Shown piece after piece: positions 33,641-41,460 of a stretch of 64,000 bases of DNA (position 1 is the first letter of the stretch; every line of letters begins with the position of its first letter). This DNA comes from Actinoplanes missouriensis 431 (lineage in GTDB: Bacteria > Actinomycetota > Actinomycetes > Mycobacteriales > Micromonosporaceae), in the NCBI RefSeq assembly GCF_000284295.1, contig NC_017093.1, positions 4,278,001 to 4,342,000 of the forward strand. The letters run 5' to 3'. Made by a program: the position numbers and the translations under genes. The notes under the pieces are model-generated. The model was not told where the DNA came from. It did no database searches and was given only the letters and a program-made list of their open reading frames with translations.

Positions 33641-33763
33641 CGGCCGCTTCGCGGCGCGCTGGGTTGCCGTGAGGCTGCTTCGCGGCGGGCTGGGTTGCGG
33701 CGGGGCTGCCGTGCGGCGGGCTTGGTTGCGGTGGGGCTGCTCTGCGACGGGGTTGATTGACGG
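33641..33763. repeat. Tandem repeat, four 30-32-bp units
   Basis: Units with the cores GCTGCTTCGCGGCGGGCTGG and GGTTGCGGTGG recur at about 33641, 33673, 33703 and 33734, with growing divergence. They fill the gap between tetR and the next membrane gene and may include its start. Confidence 0.55.
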
Positions 33764-33783
33764 GTCGGACTGCGGGGGGCGGC

Positions 33784-34437
33784 ATGGGTGGGGACGGCGT
33801 GCGGGGCGGCGAGGGGCGGCCGGCTCTGCGGCATGCGGTGGCGGTGCTGGCGGGCGCGCTGGCGTTCGGCATGATCGCCGCGCTGATCAAAGGCGACCGG
33901 TACGGACTGCGCGACACCATCGGCAACCTGAGCACTCCGTGGCTGCTCGTCGCGTTTCTGCCGGCCCTGCACACCCGTGATCCGCGGCGCGGGGCGGTGA
34001 CCGGGCTGGCGGCGACGCTGACCGCGCTGCTCGGCTTCTACCTGGTCGTGGCCGTGACCACCGACGACCACATGCCGACCCTGCAGACACATCTGGAACA
34101 CGTCCTGCGCAAGAACCGGCTCTGGCTGATCGCCGGAGTGTTCAGCGGCCCGGTCATGGGCGCTCTCGGCGCGCTGGTCCGGGGGAGCGCTGCGGACGTG
34201 TGGCGTGCCGCGCTCCGGGTCACCGGGCTGCTGCTCGTGCTGGAACCCGTCGTGATCGTCGCCGCCCGTGTGGTCCCGGGCTGGCGGGAGGTGATCCACT
34301 GGACCCTCGACGCGGCCCCTTACCTGGTCGAGGCCGTCCTCGGCGTGATCATCCTCGTGGCGACGCTCCCCGGCCGTCGAGGTGGCACGGCCCGGCTCTT
34401 TGGGCGCCAGCAGTCAGCCCGCGATCCACTTGACTGA
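33784..34437 (+). CDS. Polytopic membrane protein of unknown function
   Basis: The product has 217 residues and six likely helices (about 17-34, 47-60, 70-90, 110-130, 145-165, 180-200). A conserved-looking loop 'KGDRYGLRDTIGNLSTPWLLVAFLPAL' follows helix 1, and 'SGPVMGALGALVRG' lies in helix 4. It resembles an actinobacterial integral-membrane DUF family of this length, but I cannot name it safely. ATG 33784 follows a run of six G's; a TTG at 33757 is also possible. Confidence 0.6.
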   Translation: MGGDGVRGGEGRPALRHAVAVLAGALAFGMIAALIKGDRYGLRDTIGNLSTPWLLVAFLPALHTRDPRRGAVTGLAATLTALLGFYLVVAVTTDDHMPTLQTHLEHVLRKNRLWLIAGVFSGPVMGALGALVRGSAADVWRAALRVTGLLLVLEPVVIVAARVVPGWREVIHWTLDAAPYLVEAVLGVIILVATLPGRRGGTARLFGRQQSARDPLD

Positions 34438-34552
34438 GCCCGACCCGCGGGGGCGGGGCGCGGCCGGCGCGTGGAGTGGGGGTGTGGCGGGGACCCGACT
34501 CCGGGCGCGGGGGTGGCGGGACGGGGCTTCGGGCGTACCCAATGATGGGTTT

Positions 34553-35311
34553 ATGGATGTTGGTTTTGTGTTGGGGTTGTTCGATCGTCAGATGCGGCGG
34601 GAAGCTCGGCCGGAGACGCCTGGGGCGCGGATCGAGCGGTCGGAGCGGGTGATCAGGCACATCGGCGGGGAGGGTGACTGGAATGCGGTCATCTGGTCCG
34701 ATCTGGAGGAGTCCACGGCTGATGCGGTGATCGCCGAGCAGGCACAGATGGGCGCCGGCTTCGAGTGGAAGCTCTACGGGCATGATCGGCCGGCCGACCT
34801 CGCTGATCGGCTTCGGACAGCGGGGTTCGAGGCTGAGGAGCCGGAGACGCTGATGGTGGCGGCGGTCAGCGAGCTGCGGCTTCAGCCCCGACTGCCCGGC
34901 GGGGTACGGGTGGAGGAGGTCACCGACCCCGCCGGAGTCGAGTTGATGGTGGACGTCAGCGAGCGCGCGTTCGGTGCGAGCATCCCGTGGCTGCGGGCGC
35001 GGTTGCTGGCGCAGGTGGGTTCACCGACCACGCAGATGCTGGTGGCGATGGCCGGGGACGAGCCGGTGTCGGCGGCGCGGATGGATCTGCATCCGGGGAC
35101 CGCGTTCGCGAGCCTGTGGGGCGGCGGGACGCTGGAACAGTGGCGGGGGCGGGGGATCTACCGGGCGCTGGTGGCGCACCGGGCGCGGCGAGCGGCAGAG
35201 AAGGGCTTCGATTATCTGCAGGTGGACGCGACTGATCAGAGTCGGCCAATTCTGGAGCGGCTGGGGGTCGGCGCGCTGACCACGACGACGCCGTTCGTGC
35301 TGCCGGGATAG
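34553..35311 (+). CDS. GNAT N-acetyltransferase
   Basis: The 252-residue protein has an N-terminal lead ('FVLGLFDRQMRREARPE') and a C-terminal GNAT domain: 'GVRVEEVTDPAGVELMVDV', 'QMLVAMAGDEPVSAARMDLHPGTAFASLWGGGTLEQWRGRGIYRALVAHRARRAAEKG' in overlapping pieces, and 'DYLQVDATDQSRPILERLG'. The acetyl-CoA loop is QWRGRGIY. Substrate is unknown. ATG 34553 has AATGAT six bases upstream, and ACCCA-ATGA-TGGGT (34537-34550), a small palindrome, overlaps that element. A longer upstream frame was rejected as it runs antisense to nothing recognisable and lacks a start signal. Confidence 0.82.
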   Translation: MDVGFVLGLFDRQMRREARPETPGARIERSERVIRHIGGEGDWNAVIWSDLEESTADAVIAEQAQMGAGFEWKLYGHDRPADLADRLRTAGFEAEEPETLMVAAVSELRLQPRLPGGVRVEEVTDPAGVELMVDVSERAFGASIPWLRARLLAQVGSPTTQMLVAMAGDEPVSAARMDLHPGTAFASLWGGGTLEQWRGRGIYRALVAHRARRAAEKGFDYLQVDATDQSRPILERLGVGALTTTTPFVLPG

Positions 35312-36069
35312 CGGCGACCGGGTGCTCGGCGCGACGGTCGTCGTTCGCGGCCGGATCTCCGACGGCGTGCGCTCGCCCGGCGGGTGAGTCTGGGACCATG
35401 AGCGCGCTCGCGACGCCGGCCGTCTCGGCGAGGCAGGCGAGGAGGAGGCTGCTGTTCGCCCATCACGCCGACCTTGTCTACGAGCTGACGTGCGGCCGCG
35501 GGCACCTCACGATCCGGGCGGCGCCGCAGATCGTCCGGGCGGTGCGGCGTGCGTCCGGTGACCGGGCTGACCTCGGCTGACGGGGGCGTGCGGGACCCGG
35601 ACGTGACGGGTGTGCGCGACGCGTACACCGATTCCGGGAGCGCCGTGGCGCTTGTCACCGAAGCTCGGCTCTTTGCCGGCCGGTCCACCAGCCAGCTCAC
35701 ACCGGCCAGCATGATCACCATGAGGCCGGCGAGGACGTCGTTGAGCGTGGCGCGTTGCGCGGTGTCGGCGAAGCCCTGCACGAACGGCGCGGCGATCAGT
35801 ACGGCGCCCAGCGCGACGTTGACCAGGTTCAGCCACGCGGCGGCCCGGTGGCGCAGCCGGATCGCGGCCAGGATCACCAGGGCCGTTCCGACGGTCACAT
35901 CGGTGATCCCGGCGAACGCGACGCCGGCGGCGGCGTGATCGAGGATCAGCGGCGCCGCGACCACCCAGCCGCCGATGACCATCACGAACACTGGGGGCCG
36001 CTGGACGACGAGCTCGGCCCGGTTCGGCTCGGCGGTCCCGTCCGGCGGGTAGGGCTCCGTGTCAGGCAT
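35236..36069 (-). CDS. SPW-repeat membrane protein with an abnormal C-terminal extension
   Basis: The first 140 residues form four helices with the SPW-repeat look: 'VMVIGGWVVAAPLIL', 'TVGTALVILAAIRLRHRAAAWLNLVNVALGAVLIAAPFVQGF' in overlapping pieces, and 'DVLAGLMVIMLAGVSWLVD'. SPW proteins are usually 120-150 residues. Here the frame continues for a further 135 residues of Arg/Pro-rich, low-complexity sequence that runs under the 3' end of the GNAT gene. The reliable part is about 35630-36069. The tail looks like read-through after loss of the original stop. The 36-kb neighbours suggest an operon with the small protein at 36062-36256. Confidence 0.7.
   Translation of the reverse strand: MPDTEPYPPDGTAEPNRAELVVQRPPVFVMVIGGWVVAAPLILDHAAAGVAFAGITDVTVGTALVILAAIRLRHRAAAWLNLVNVALGAVLIAAPFVQGFADTAQRATLNDVLAGLMVIMLAGVSWLVDRPAKSRASVTSATALPESVYASRTPVTSGSRTPPSAEVSPVTGRTPHRPDDLRRRPDREVPAAARQLVDKVGVMGEQQPPPRLPRRDGRRRERAHGPRLTRRASARRRRSGRERRPSRRAPGRRYPGSTNGVVVVSAPTPSRSRIGRL
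35398..35580 (+). CDS. Possible small protein opposite the SPW tail
   Basis: This 60-codon frame (MSALATPAVSARQARRRLLF...) has G or C at more than 90 percent of third positions, more than the antisense SPW tail here, and starts with ATG. It has no ribosome site or clear -10 and no family resemblance. It either is a small real gene or reflects chance in GC-rich DNA. Confidence 0.22.
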   Translation: MSALATPAVSARQARRRLLFAHHADLVYELTCGRGHLTIRAAPQIVRAVRRASGDRADLG

Positions 36070-36256
36070 CGCGTCTCCCGCTCCGCGCGGTGGGTCTCCC
36101 GCTCCGCAAGGTGGACGGCAGGGCCAGAGCCGTCATCACCACGGCGATCACCAGTGCGCTGAGACCCACCAGAACCAGCCAGCCGGTGGTGGTCACCGCA
36201 CCGGCCACCGTCAGAGTCAGCCCGGTGACGGCCAGGCCGACCAGGAAGAATCGCAT
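36062..36256 (-). CDS. Small two-helix membrane protein
   Basis: The 64-residue product consists of two helices (about 3-20 and 25-46) and a basic tail ('RSGRPTARSGRRDA'). GGGGAG lies 8 nt before the ATG at 36256. Its stop overlaps the start of the SPW gene by 8 bp, so the two are co-translated and may form a small membrane complex. No family is recognised. Confidence 0.6.
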   Translation of the reverse strand: MRFFLVGLAVTGLTLTVAGAVTTTGWLVLVGLSALVIAVVMTALALPSTLRSGRPTARSGRRDA

Positions 36257-36428
36257 GATGTCACTCCCCGGGTCGTCGGATGGAGGCTGTTTCGACCCTG
36301 GCGCGGTGATGTGACGATCGGCGCGCGGTCGCGCGCCAGCCAGATGACAGATTCGTGTCCCCGGCACAGGCGGCGACGTCTTCGTGGACCGGCCGATGTC
36401 ACCCTGATCCGGGAGGCCGGCCGGGTGC

Positions 36429-37298
36429 TCAGCCGTGGCGGTGGTGCTTCTTCACGAACGTGTAGCCGGGCTCGAGGGGCTCGTCGATCTGCGCGGTCTC
36501 CATCGCCTTCTGGTGCAGCGACAACTGCCGCTCCGACGCGTGCGCGCCGGGCGGGAGCTTGCGGACGAAACCGCTGACCCAGTGCTCGCGGCGCTCGCCA
36601 CCCCCGTCGCCGCCGAATCCCTCGGCCAGCGGGGCGGGCTCCACCAGGGGCGCATAGAAGAGCATCTCGGCGGTCTCCTCGCCGTCCATCGGGGGATAGG
36701 ACGGGTGACCGGAAGCGGACAGGCTGCCGGTCACCCGGGTCACGTAGCCTTCCCGGATCAGCTGGTCGACGGCGTTCTTCAGCAGGAACGCCCCCTTGGC
36801 GCCGCGACCGAGACCGCTGGCGGCGGCGAGGCCGGACTCGGCGAACAGGGCGCTGCCGTCCTCGTAGACGCGGCCCTGGCGGCGTACCACGTTCAGCACC
36901 CGTCCGCGGTTGGAACGGCCGGGGTCGAACTCCTGGGTGACGGCGATCGGGTCGTACTCGTGGAAGTAGTCGATGCCGTCGATGCGCAGCGGCTCGTCGA
37001 GGGGCATGGTGCGCAGGTGGATCTCGTCCTTGGCGGGCTGCCAGGAGATCCTGATCAGGGTGCCGGGGTGGATGTCCGGGGGCCACGGGATGCCGCTGAG
37101 CTGCCACCCGCCGTGGTCCTCGGTGAGGCTGCTGACGACGGAGTCCCCGGCGGGCGGGCCGCCGTGCGGGCGGTGGTCGAGGACGACCGTGACGGCGTCC
37201 GGGTGGGGGATGCGCGGGGCGAGGTCGTCCGGCACCGGGCAGAGGGCGTCGGTGAGCTGTGCCCGCGTGAGGGCGAGCCGGCGGTTGACCGTCCGCAT
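36429..37298 (-). CDS. Hypothetical protein with a conserved-looking C-terminus
   Basis: The 289-residue soluble protein is not recognised. It has a beta-rich first half ('YFHEYDPIAVTQEFDPGRSNRGRVLNVVRRQGRVYEDGSALF' in overlapping pieces) and a second half with 'MLFYAPLVEPAPLAEGFGGDG' and 'HWVSGFVRKLPPGAHASERQLSLHQKAME', ending in a His/Lys-rich tail (VKKHHRHG). It starts at ATG 37298 with a strong AGGAGGT ribosome site 5 nt upstream, unusual in this leaderless-rich window. A 21-bp motif upstream (37339-37359) resembles the left ends of the direct repeats at 49.0 and 50.8 kb. Confidence 0.7.
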   Translation of the reverse strand: MRTVNRRLALTRAQLTDALCPVPDDLAPRIPHPDAVTVVLDHRPHGGPPAGDSVVSSLTEDHGGWQLSGIPWPPDIHPGTLIRISWQPAKDEIHLRTMPLDEPLRIDGIDYFHEYDPIAVTQEFDPGRSNRGRVLNVVRRQGRVYEDGSALFAESGLAAASGLGRGAKGAFLLKNAVDQLIREGYVTRVTGSLSASGHPSYPPMDGEETAEMLFYAPLVEPAPLAEGFGGDGGGERREHWVSGFVRKLPPGAHASERQLSLHQKAMETAQIDEPLEPGYTFVKKHHRHG

Positions 37299-37338
37299 GG
37301 CGACCTCCTTTTCGCAGATGAAGATACCCGCACAGGCA

Positions 37339-37359
37339 TTATCCTATCTTCCTAGGACG
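37339..37359. promoter_or_regulatory. TCCTA-type motif upstream of the hypothetical gene
   Basis: TTATCCTATCTTCCTAGGAC (37339-37358) matches 17 of 21 positions with the motif at 50834-50854 and also resembles 49006-49026. On the minus strand, TAGGAT or GATAAT within it could be a -10. It may be an operator shared by three loci. Confidence 0.4.
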
Positions 37360-37401
37360 CCTCAGGGGTTATGTGCGTCCTCGCGCGCCGGCGAAACAGC
37401 A

Positions 37402-38370
37402 TCAACTTCCGGCGTACGCCTCTCGGCCGAGCCTGATCAGATCGGGCAACTGGGCCGGCGGGTCGTCGCGCCACCAGGCGAGCCACACCTCGATCTTCGG
37501 GACGGCGCGGAGCATCCGGTACGCGACGCCGGGTCGCGGGTTCTGGTTGGCGGTCGCCTCGGAGGTGATGCCGACGGCCTGACCGGCGGCGATCAGGGTG
37601 AGCCACTCGTCGACGCCGTGGGTGGAGCGGATCGCGGCCGGTCCCTGGCCGGGCGGCCAGAGCCCCGGAGTGGTGGTGCCGGTGCGGGCGTCGATCGCGA
37701 CGGTGTACCGGGTGAGGTCCTCGACGCGCAGGGTGCGGCGCCGGGCGAGGGGGTTGTCGGTGGCGATGGCGGCGCACCGGTTCTCCAGCCCGATCAGCGC
37801 GGTGCCGAAGCGGGGGTCGGCTAGGGGCGGGCCGAGGGGAGTGGCGAGCTGATCAGCGGGTGTCCCGGAGCCGGGGCCGGAAGACGCGCCGGGACCGGAA
37901 GACGCGCCGGGCCCGGAAGGCGCGCCGTCCCCGGCGACCGCGAGCAGGCCGCGGCGGAGCACCGCCACGTCGGCGGCGCCTTCGCTGAGGCCGGCGGTCG
38001 CGGTGTTGGACTGCACGAAGACCAGCGGCGCCCCGGTCCAGGCCCGCTGCAGGCGGCGGGTGTGTTTGCCGAGGGCGGCCCAGGCGTACCCGACACGCAG
38101 TTCGCTGCGGGACTGTTCGGCGACGCGGTGCAGGTGGGCCGTCTCGGCGAGGATCCGGCGGGCGCCGGCGAGGATCTGCTCGCCGGTCGGGGTGGGTGCG
38201 AGGTGCCGGGTGGTGCGCTGCAGGATGCGTACGCCGAGCGCGGTCTCCAGCGCGGCCACCGAGCGGGAGACCGCCGCCTGGGAGGTGCCGAGTTCGGCGG
38301 CGGCGTCGGTGAACGTGCCGGTGTCGACGACGGCGACCAGGGCGCGCAGGTGCCGCAGCTGTACATCCAT
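37402..38370 (-). CDS. LysR-family transcriptional regulator
   Basis: The 322-residue protein begins with the LysR winged HTH ('LRHLRALVAVVDTGTFTDAAAELGTSQAAVSRSVAALETALG' in overlapping pieces) and has a periplasmic-binding-like effector domain. A low-complexity insertion of Gly-Pro-Ser repeats (about 149-170, encoded by 18-bp tandem DNA repeats near 37872-37928) interrupts the effector domain. TACGCT lies six bases before the ATG, giving a leaderless message. It is divergent from the EamA transporter gene, its probable target. Confidence 0.88.
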   Translation of the reverse strand: MDVQLRHLRALVAVVDTGTFTDAAAELGTSQAAVSRSVAALETALGVRILQRTTRHLAPTPTGEQILAGARRILAETAHLHRVAEQSRSELRVGYAWAALGKHTRRLQRAWTGAPLVFVQSNTATAGLSEGAADVAVLRRGLLAVAGDGAPSGPGASSGPGASSGPGSGTPADQLATPLGPPLADPRFGTALIGLENRCAAIATDNPLARRRTLRVEDLTRYTVAIDARTGTTTPGLWPPGQGPAAIRSTHGVDEWLTLIAAGQAVGITSEATANQNPRPGVAYRMLRAVPKIEVWLAWWRDDPPAQLPDLIRLGREAYAGS

Positions 38371-38440
38371 GCGCTGAGCGTATAAGTCGGCCGTCTCGCG
38401 TATTTCCGTGCGCGGGTCGCCGGTGACCAGACTGGCGGCT

Positions 38441-39328
38441 GTGAGCGCGGATGTTCTGGAGCGGACGGCGGCCCGGCCGCGGTCGGGCCGGTCGCTGGCG
38501 GCGGGCCTGGCGACGATGGTGGGCAGCGCGGCGTCGAATCAGGTGGGCGCGGCGGTGGGCGCGCACGCGTTCGGCGTGATCGGGCCGGCCGGGGTGGTGG
38601 CGGTACGGCAGTTCGTGGCCGCGGCGGTGCTGCTGCCGGTGGCGCGGCCGAACCTGCGGCGGTTCACCTGGGCGCAGTGGTGGCCGACGCTGCTGCTCGG
38701 GCTGGTGTTCGCGACGATGAATCTGAGCCTGTACACCGCGGTGGACCGGATCGGGCTGGGGCTGGCGGTGACGCTGGAGTTCCTCGGTCCCCTCGCGGTG
38801 GCGCTCGCCGGGTCGCGGACGCGGCTGGACCTGGCGTGCGCGGTGGGCGCGGGTGCGGGTGTCTACGTGCTGGTGCTGCCGGGTGGCAGCAGCGACTGGT
38901 TCGGCATCGGGTCGGGTCTGCTCGCGGCGGTGTGCTGGGCCGCCTACATCCTGCTGAACCGGATGCTGGGCGCCCGGCTGCCGGGTCTGCAGGCCCCGGC
39001 CGCGGCGACGACGGTGTCGGCGCTGATGTATCTGCCGGTGGTCGTGGCGCTGGTCCTGCGGGGATCGTGGTCGTGGACCGCGGTGGCGTTCGCGGTGGGG
39101 GCGGGTGTGCTGAGCTCGGTGGTGCCGTACGCCTGCGATCTGGTGGCGCTGCGGACCGTACCCCCGCAATTTTTCGGGGTGGTGATGAGCGTCCACCCGG
39201 TGTTCGCCGCGCTGGCCGGGCTGGTGTTGCTGGGTGAGGTCCTGGCCGCGCACGAATGGACGGGCATCGCGGTGGTGGTGGCGGTGAACGTGGTCGCGGT
39301 GGTCGCCCATCGGGCGCGGTCGTTGTAG
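38441..39328 (+). CDS. EamA/RhtA-type drug-metabolite transporter
   Basis: The product has about 295 residues and ten membrane helices in two EamA halves: 'AAVGAHAFGVIGPAGVVAVRQFVAA', 'LYTAVDRIGLGLAVTLEFLGPLAVALAGSR', and in the second half 'YILLNRMLGARLPGLQAPA' and 'PYACDLVALRTVPPQFFGVVMSVHPVFAALAGLVLLGE'. The family exports amino acids or drugs. GTG 38441 has CAGACT seven bases upstream; GTG 38408, 11 codons earlier, is the alternative but would overlap the LysR promoter. Control by the divergent LysR regulator is likely. Confidence 0.87.
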   Translation: MSADVLERTAARPRSGRSLAAGLATMVGSAASNQVGAAVGAHAFGVIGPAGVVAVRQFVAAAVLLPVARPNLRRFTWAQWWPTLLLGLVFATMNLSLYTAVDRIGLGLAVTLEFLGPLAVALAGSRTRLDLACAVGAGAGVYVLVLPGGSSDWFGIGSGLLAAVCWAAYILLNRMLGARLPGLQAPAAATTVSALMYLPVVVALVLRGSWSWTAVAFAVGAGVLSSVVPYACDLVALRTVPPQFFGVVMSVHPVFAALAGLVLLGEVLAAHEWTGIAVVVAVNVVAVVAHRARSL

Positions 39329-39341
39329 GTGTCGTTCGTGA

Positions 39342-39765
39342 CTGCCGGGTCGGCCTTGGGCCATTACCGAGTGGGGCACCCGGCCGACGTTTGATCCGCC
39401 GGCGGGGTGGTTCCACAATCTGGTGGCGCAGCCGCGGGTGACCGTGGAGGACGGCGCGTTCACCTATGAGGCGACGGCCGCGGTGCTGACCGGGACCGAG
39501 CGGGACACGGTGTTCGCCCGCGCGGTGGAGCAGGACGCCGGGTGGGCGCAGTACGAGCGGGCGTCCGGCCGGGTGCTGCCGGTGGTGGCGCTGACCGCGA
39601 TTCCGGGTCCGCCGCGGTTCAACGCGTCGACGCCGGGCGGCATGTTGCGGGTCGTGCACGACTGACCGGGCCGGTCTGGCGGTGCAGGTGGATCAGTTGA
39701 TCGCCGAGCTGGAGTCGCATCTGGAGCACGAGGAGCGGGTGCTGATCCCGGTGCTGGACGGCTAA
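39342..39765 (+). pseudogene. Decayed deazaflavin-reductase/hemerythrin fusion
   Basis: From 39342 an open frame lacks a start but reads 'WFHNLVAQPRVTVEDGAFTYEA' and 'ERASGRVLPVVALT', the C-terminal half of the F420/deazaflavin-dependent nitroreductase family; about 45 N-terminal residues are missing. It continues into 'FNASTPGGMLRVVHD', which resembles the start of a hemerythrin-domain protein, then stops at 39663-39665. In another frame, 39682-39765 encodes 'LIAELESHLEHEERVLIPVLDG', the end of a hemerythrin domain. A 5' deletion, an internal deletion and a frameshift have inactivated the gene. GTG 39423 could start only a fragment. Confidence 0.7.
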
Positions 39766-39832
39766 AGCCGGGGAAACTCGGACATATAGGGGCGCGGCGT
39801 GCGAGTATCCGCTGGTCTTCTGAGGAGGTCCC

Positions 39833-40864
39833 GTGCGGAAACCACGCCGTGCCCCGCTGCGTACCCGGCTCGCCGTCGTCGCCGGGAGCCTGCTGTTGCT
39901 GCCGGCGCTCGCCGCCGCGCCCGCCGTCGCCGGGCACGCCGAGATCGACGGGCCGCTGAACGTGCTGCTCGCCGGCATCGACCCGCGCGGCTCGCACCAG
40001 GCGCCGCTCGCGGACACGATCATCGTGCTGCACGTGCCGGCGAACCGGCAGGGGGCCTACCTGTTCTCGCTGCCTCGGGACCTGGTGGTGCGGATCCCGG
40101 CGTTCCCGAAATCGGGCAGCACCGCGCAGCGCGCAAAGATCAACGCGGCGATGCGGCTGGGCGCGCAGGCCGGTGCGGGCCGTTACGATCCGGCGCAGGG
40201 GCTGCAACTGCTGTCCACGACGGTCGGCCAGGTCACCGGGATCGGCGCGTTCGACGCCAGCGCGGTGATCGACTTCGGCGGGTTCAAGAACGTGGTGGCG
40301 GCGCTCGGCGGAGTCAGCATGGTGATCGACCAGCGGGTGGCGTCCGAGCACCGCAAGCCGGACGGGTCACCGCGCGATCGGGTGCCCCAGTGTCAGGGGC
40401 ACGACGACTGCGCCCGGCCGTACACCGGACCGCAGAAGGTGTATCCGCCGAGCTCGACCCCGGTGCGGCTGCGCGCGTGGGAGGCGCTGGACTACGTCCG
40501 GCAGCGGTACGGCCTGCCGCACTCCGACTACGACCGGCAGCGGCACCAGCGGCAGTTCCTGACGGCGGTCGCCGGTCAGCTGCACGGGGCGGGCGCGGCC
40601 CGGCTGCGGTCGGTGCTGGGCGCGGCGAACGGCTCGCTGCGGTTCAACGGCGGCCGGCACACCCTCGCCGAGTGGGTGGCCGAGCTGCGCGAGATCGATG
40701 TGGCAGCGGTGACGACCGTCGGCCTGCCGGGGCGGCCGGTCTTCGAACGCGGGAAGTACCTCGGTGAGCGCCTCGACGCCTCCGGCTTCTTCACCGCGGT
40801 GAAGAACGACCGGGTGGCAGCGTTCCTGCTGGACCACCCGGGCGCCGTCACCCTGGACCGTTAG
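39833..40864 (+). CDS. LytR-CpsA-Psr (LCP) family protein
   Basis: The 343-residue protein has a signal peptide or anchor (about 11-33) and the LCP domain: 'LNVLLAGIDPRG' (D50, R52), 'LADTIIVLHVPAN' (D61), 'SLPRDLVVRIP' (R82) and 'ALDYVRQRYGLPHSDYDRQRHQRQFL'. LCP enzymes transfer glycopolymers such as teichoic acids or arabinogalactan from a lipid carrier to peptidoglycan. GTG 39833 has AGGAGGT 4-5 nt upstream. It is monocistronic and its stop overlaps the stop of cbtB by 4 bp. The key Asp and Arg residues are present. Confidence 0.9.
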   Translation: MRKPRRAPLRTRLAVVAGSLLLLPALAAAPAVAGHAEIDGPLNVLLAGIDPRGSHQAPLADTIIVLHVPANRQGAYLFSLPRDLVVRIPAFPKSGSTAQRAKINAAMRLGAQAGAGRYDPAQGLQLLSTTVGQVTGIGAFDASAVIDFGGFKNVVAALGGVSMVIDQRVASEHRKPDGSPRDRVPQCQGHDDCARPYTGPQKVYPPSSTPVRLRAWEALDYVRQRYGLPHSDYDRQRHQRQFLTAVAGQLHGAGAARLRSVLGAANGSLRFNGGRHTLAEWVAELREIDVAAVTTVGLPGRPVFERGKYLGERLDASGFFTAVKNDRVAAFLLDHPGAVTLDR

Positions 40865-41064
40865 TGGCAGGGCACGCCGAGCAGGTGGCGGCCGTCGTGC
40901 ATGAGCTCGTGCAGGTACATGCCGGACTGCGACAGGGCGCCCTGGTCGAACGCGACCAGGTAGGCCATCAGCAGCATGACACCGGTGACGGTGGCCGCGG
41001 CGGCGACGAGGCGCGGCGAGACGGCCGGAATGGCGGCGGTGGTGGGCGCGGATGCCTTGGGCAC
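40861..41064 (-). CDS. cbtB: CbtB-like cobalt transporter small subunit
   Basis: The 67-residue product has one membrane helix (about 19-39) and the C-terminal His-rich signature 'MYLHELMHDGRHLLGVPCH', typical of CbtB, the small subunit of the B12-regulated CbtAB cobalt transporter. A cobalamin riboswitch precedes it, which supports the call. The large subunit CbtA is normally the next gene, but here the neighbouring gene is a convergent LCP gene, so cbtB is an orphan. GTG 41064 has GGAG about 10 nt upstream. Confidence 0.78.
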   Translation of the reverse strand: MPKASAPTTAAIPAVSPRLVAAAATVTGVMLLMAYLVAFDQGALSQSGMYLHELMHDGRHLLGVPCH

Positions 41065-41084
41065 GGCGAATCAACTCCTACGGG

Positions 41085-41225
41085 ATGACGCGTCCCGATC
41101 GATGGGGCCTGCGACGCGTGAGCGTCCTGACTCACGGCACCCTGGGCGGATGTCGTTCACAGTGGCGCGACCGCACCGGGTTCTCACCGGTTTCCCTCGC
41201 GACGCCGCAGTTTCGGTTCCCTCAA
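41085..41225 (-). promoter_or_regulatory. Cobalamin riboswitch
   Basis: On the minus strand the core AGGGAAACCGGTGAGAACCC is followed by GGTGCGGTCGCGCCACTGTG and, about 25 nt later, GTGAGTCAGGA, matching the AGGGAA element, the B12 box and the GAGTCAGGA element of the cobalamin riboswitch in order. It ends about 20-50 nt before the cbtB start and would shut off expression when cobalamin is abundant. Confidence 0.85.
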
Positions 41226-41460
41226 CCTAGTGTCCGCGGCGTCCCGCGCACAACCACGGCGGTGGGCACGCCAGGCGTTCCGCACCCGCTGCCCCTGGGG
41301 TACGGGTGAGCCAGTGCCCAAGTTCTCCTCGTGCTCGGGTTGGCGTCTCGCGCTCCCCGGGGTTCGCAGATCTTGGAACGGGGCTGCCGCGTATGCGAGT
41401 GCTCAACTGCGGCGTGCCCGGCGTACCGAGGGCATGCCCCCCGTCCAGAGCTGACGCGGC

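Noticed and set aside
32340..33974. A 544-codon minus-strand frame over the CAP and tetR genes
   Set aside because: It reads Arg/Pro-rich nonsense antisense to two recognised genes, with no start signal.
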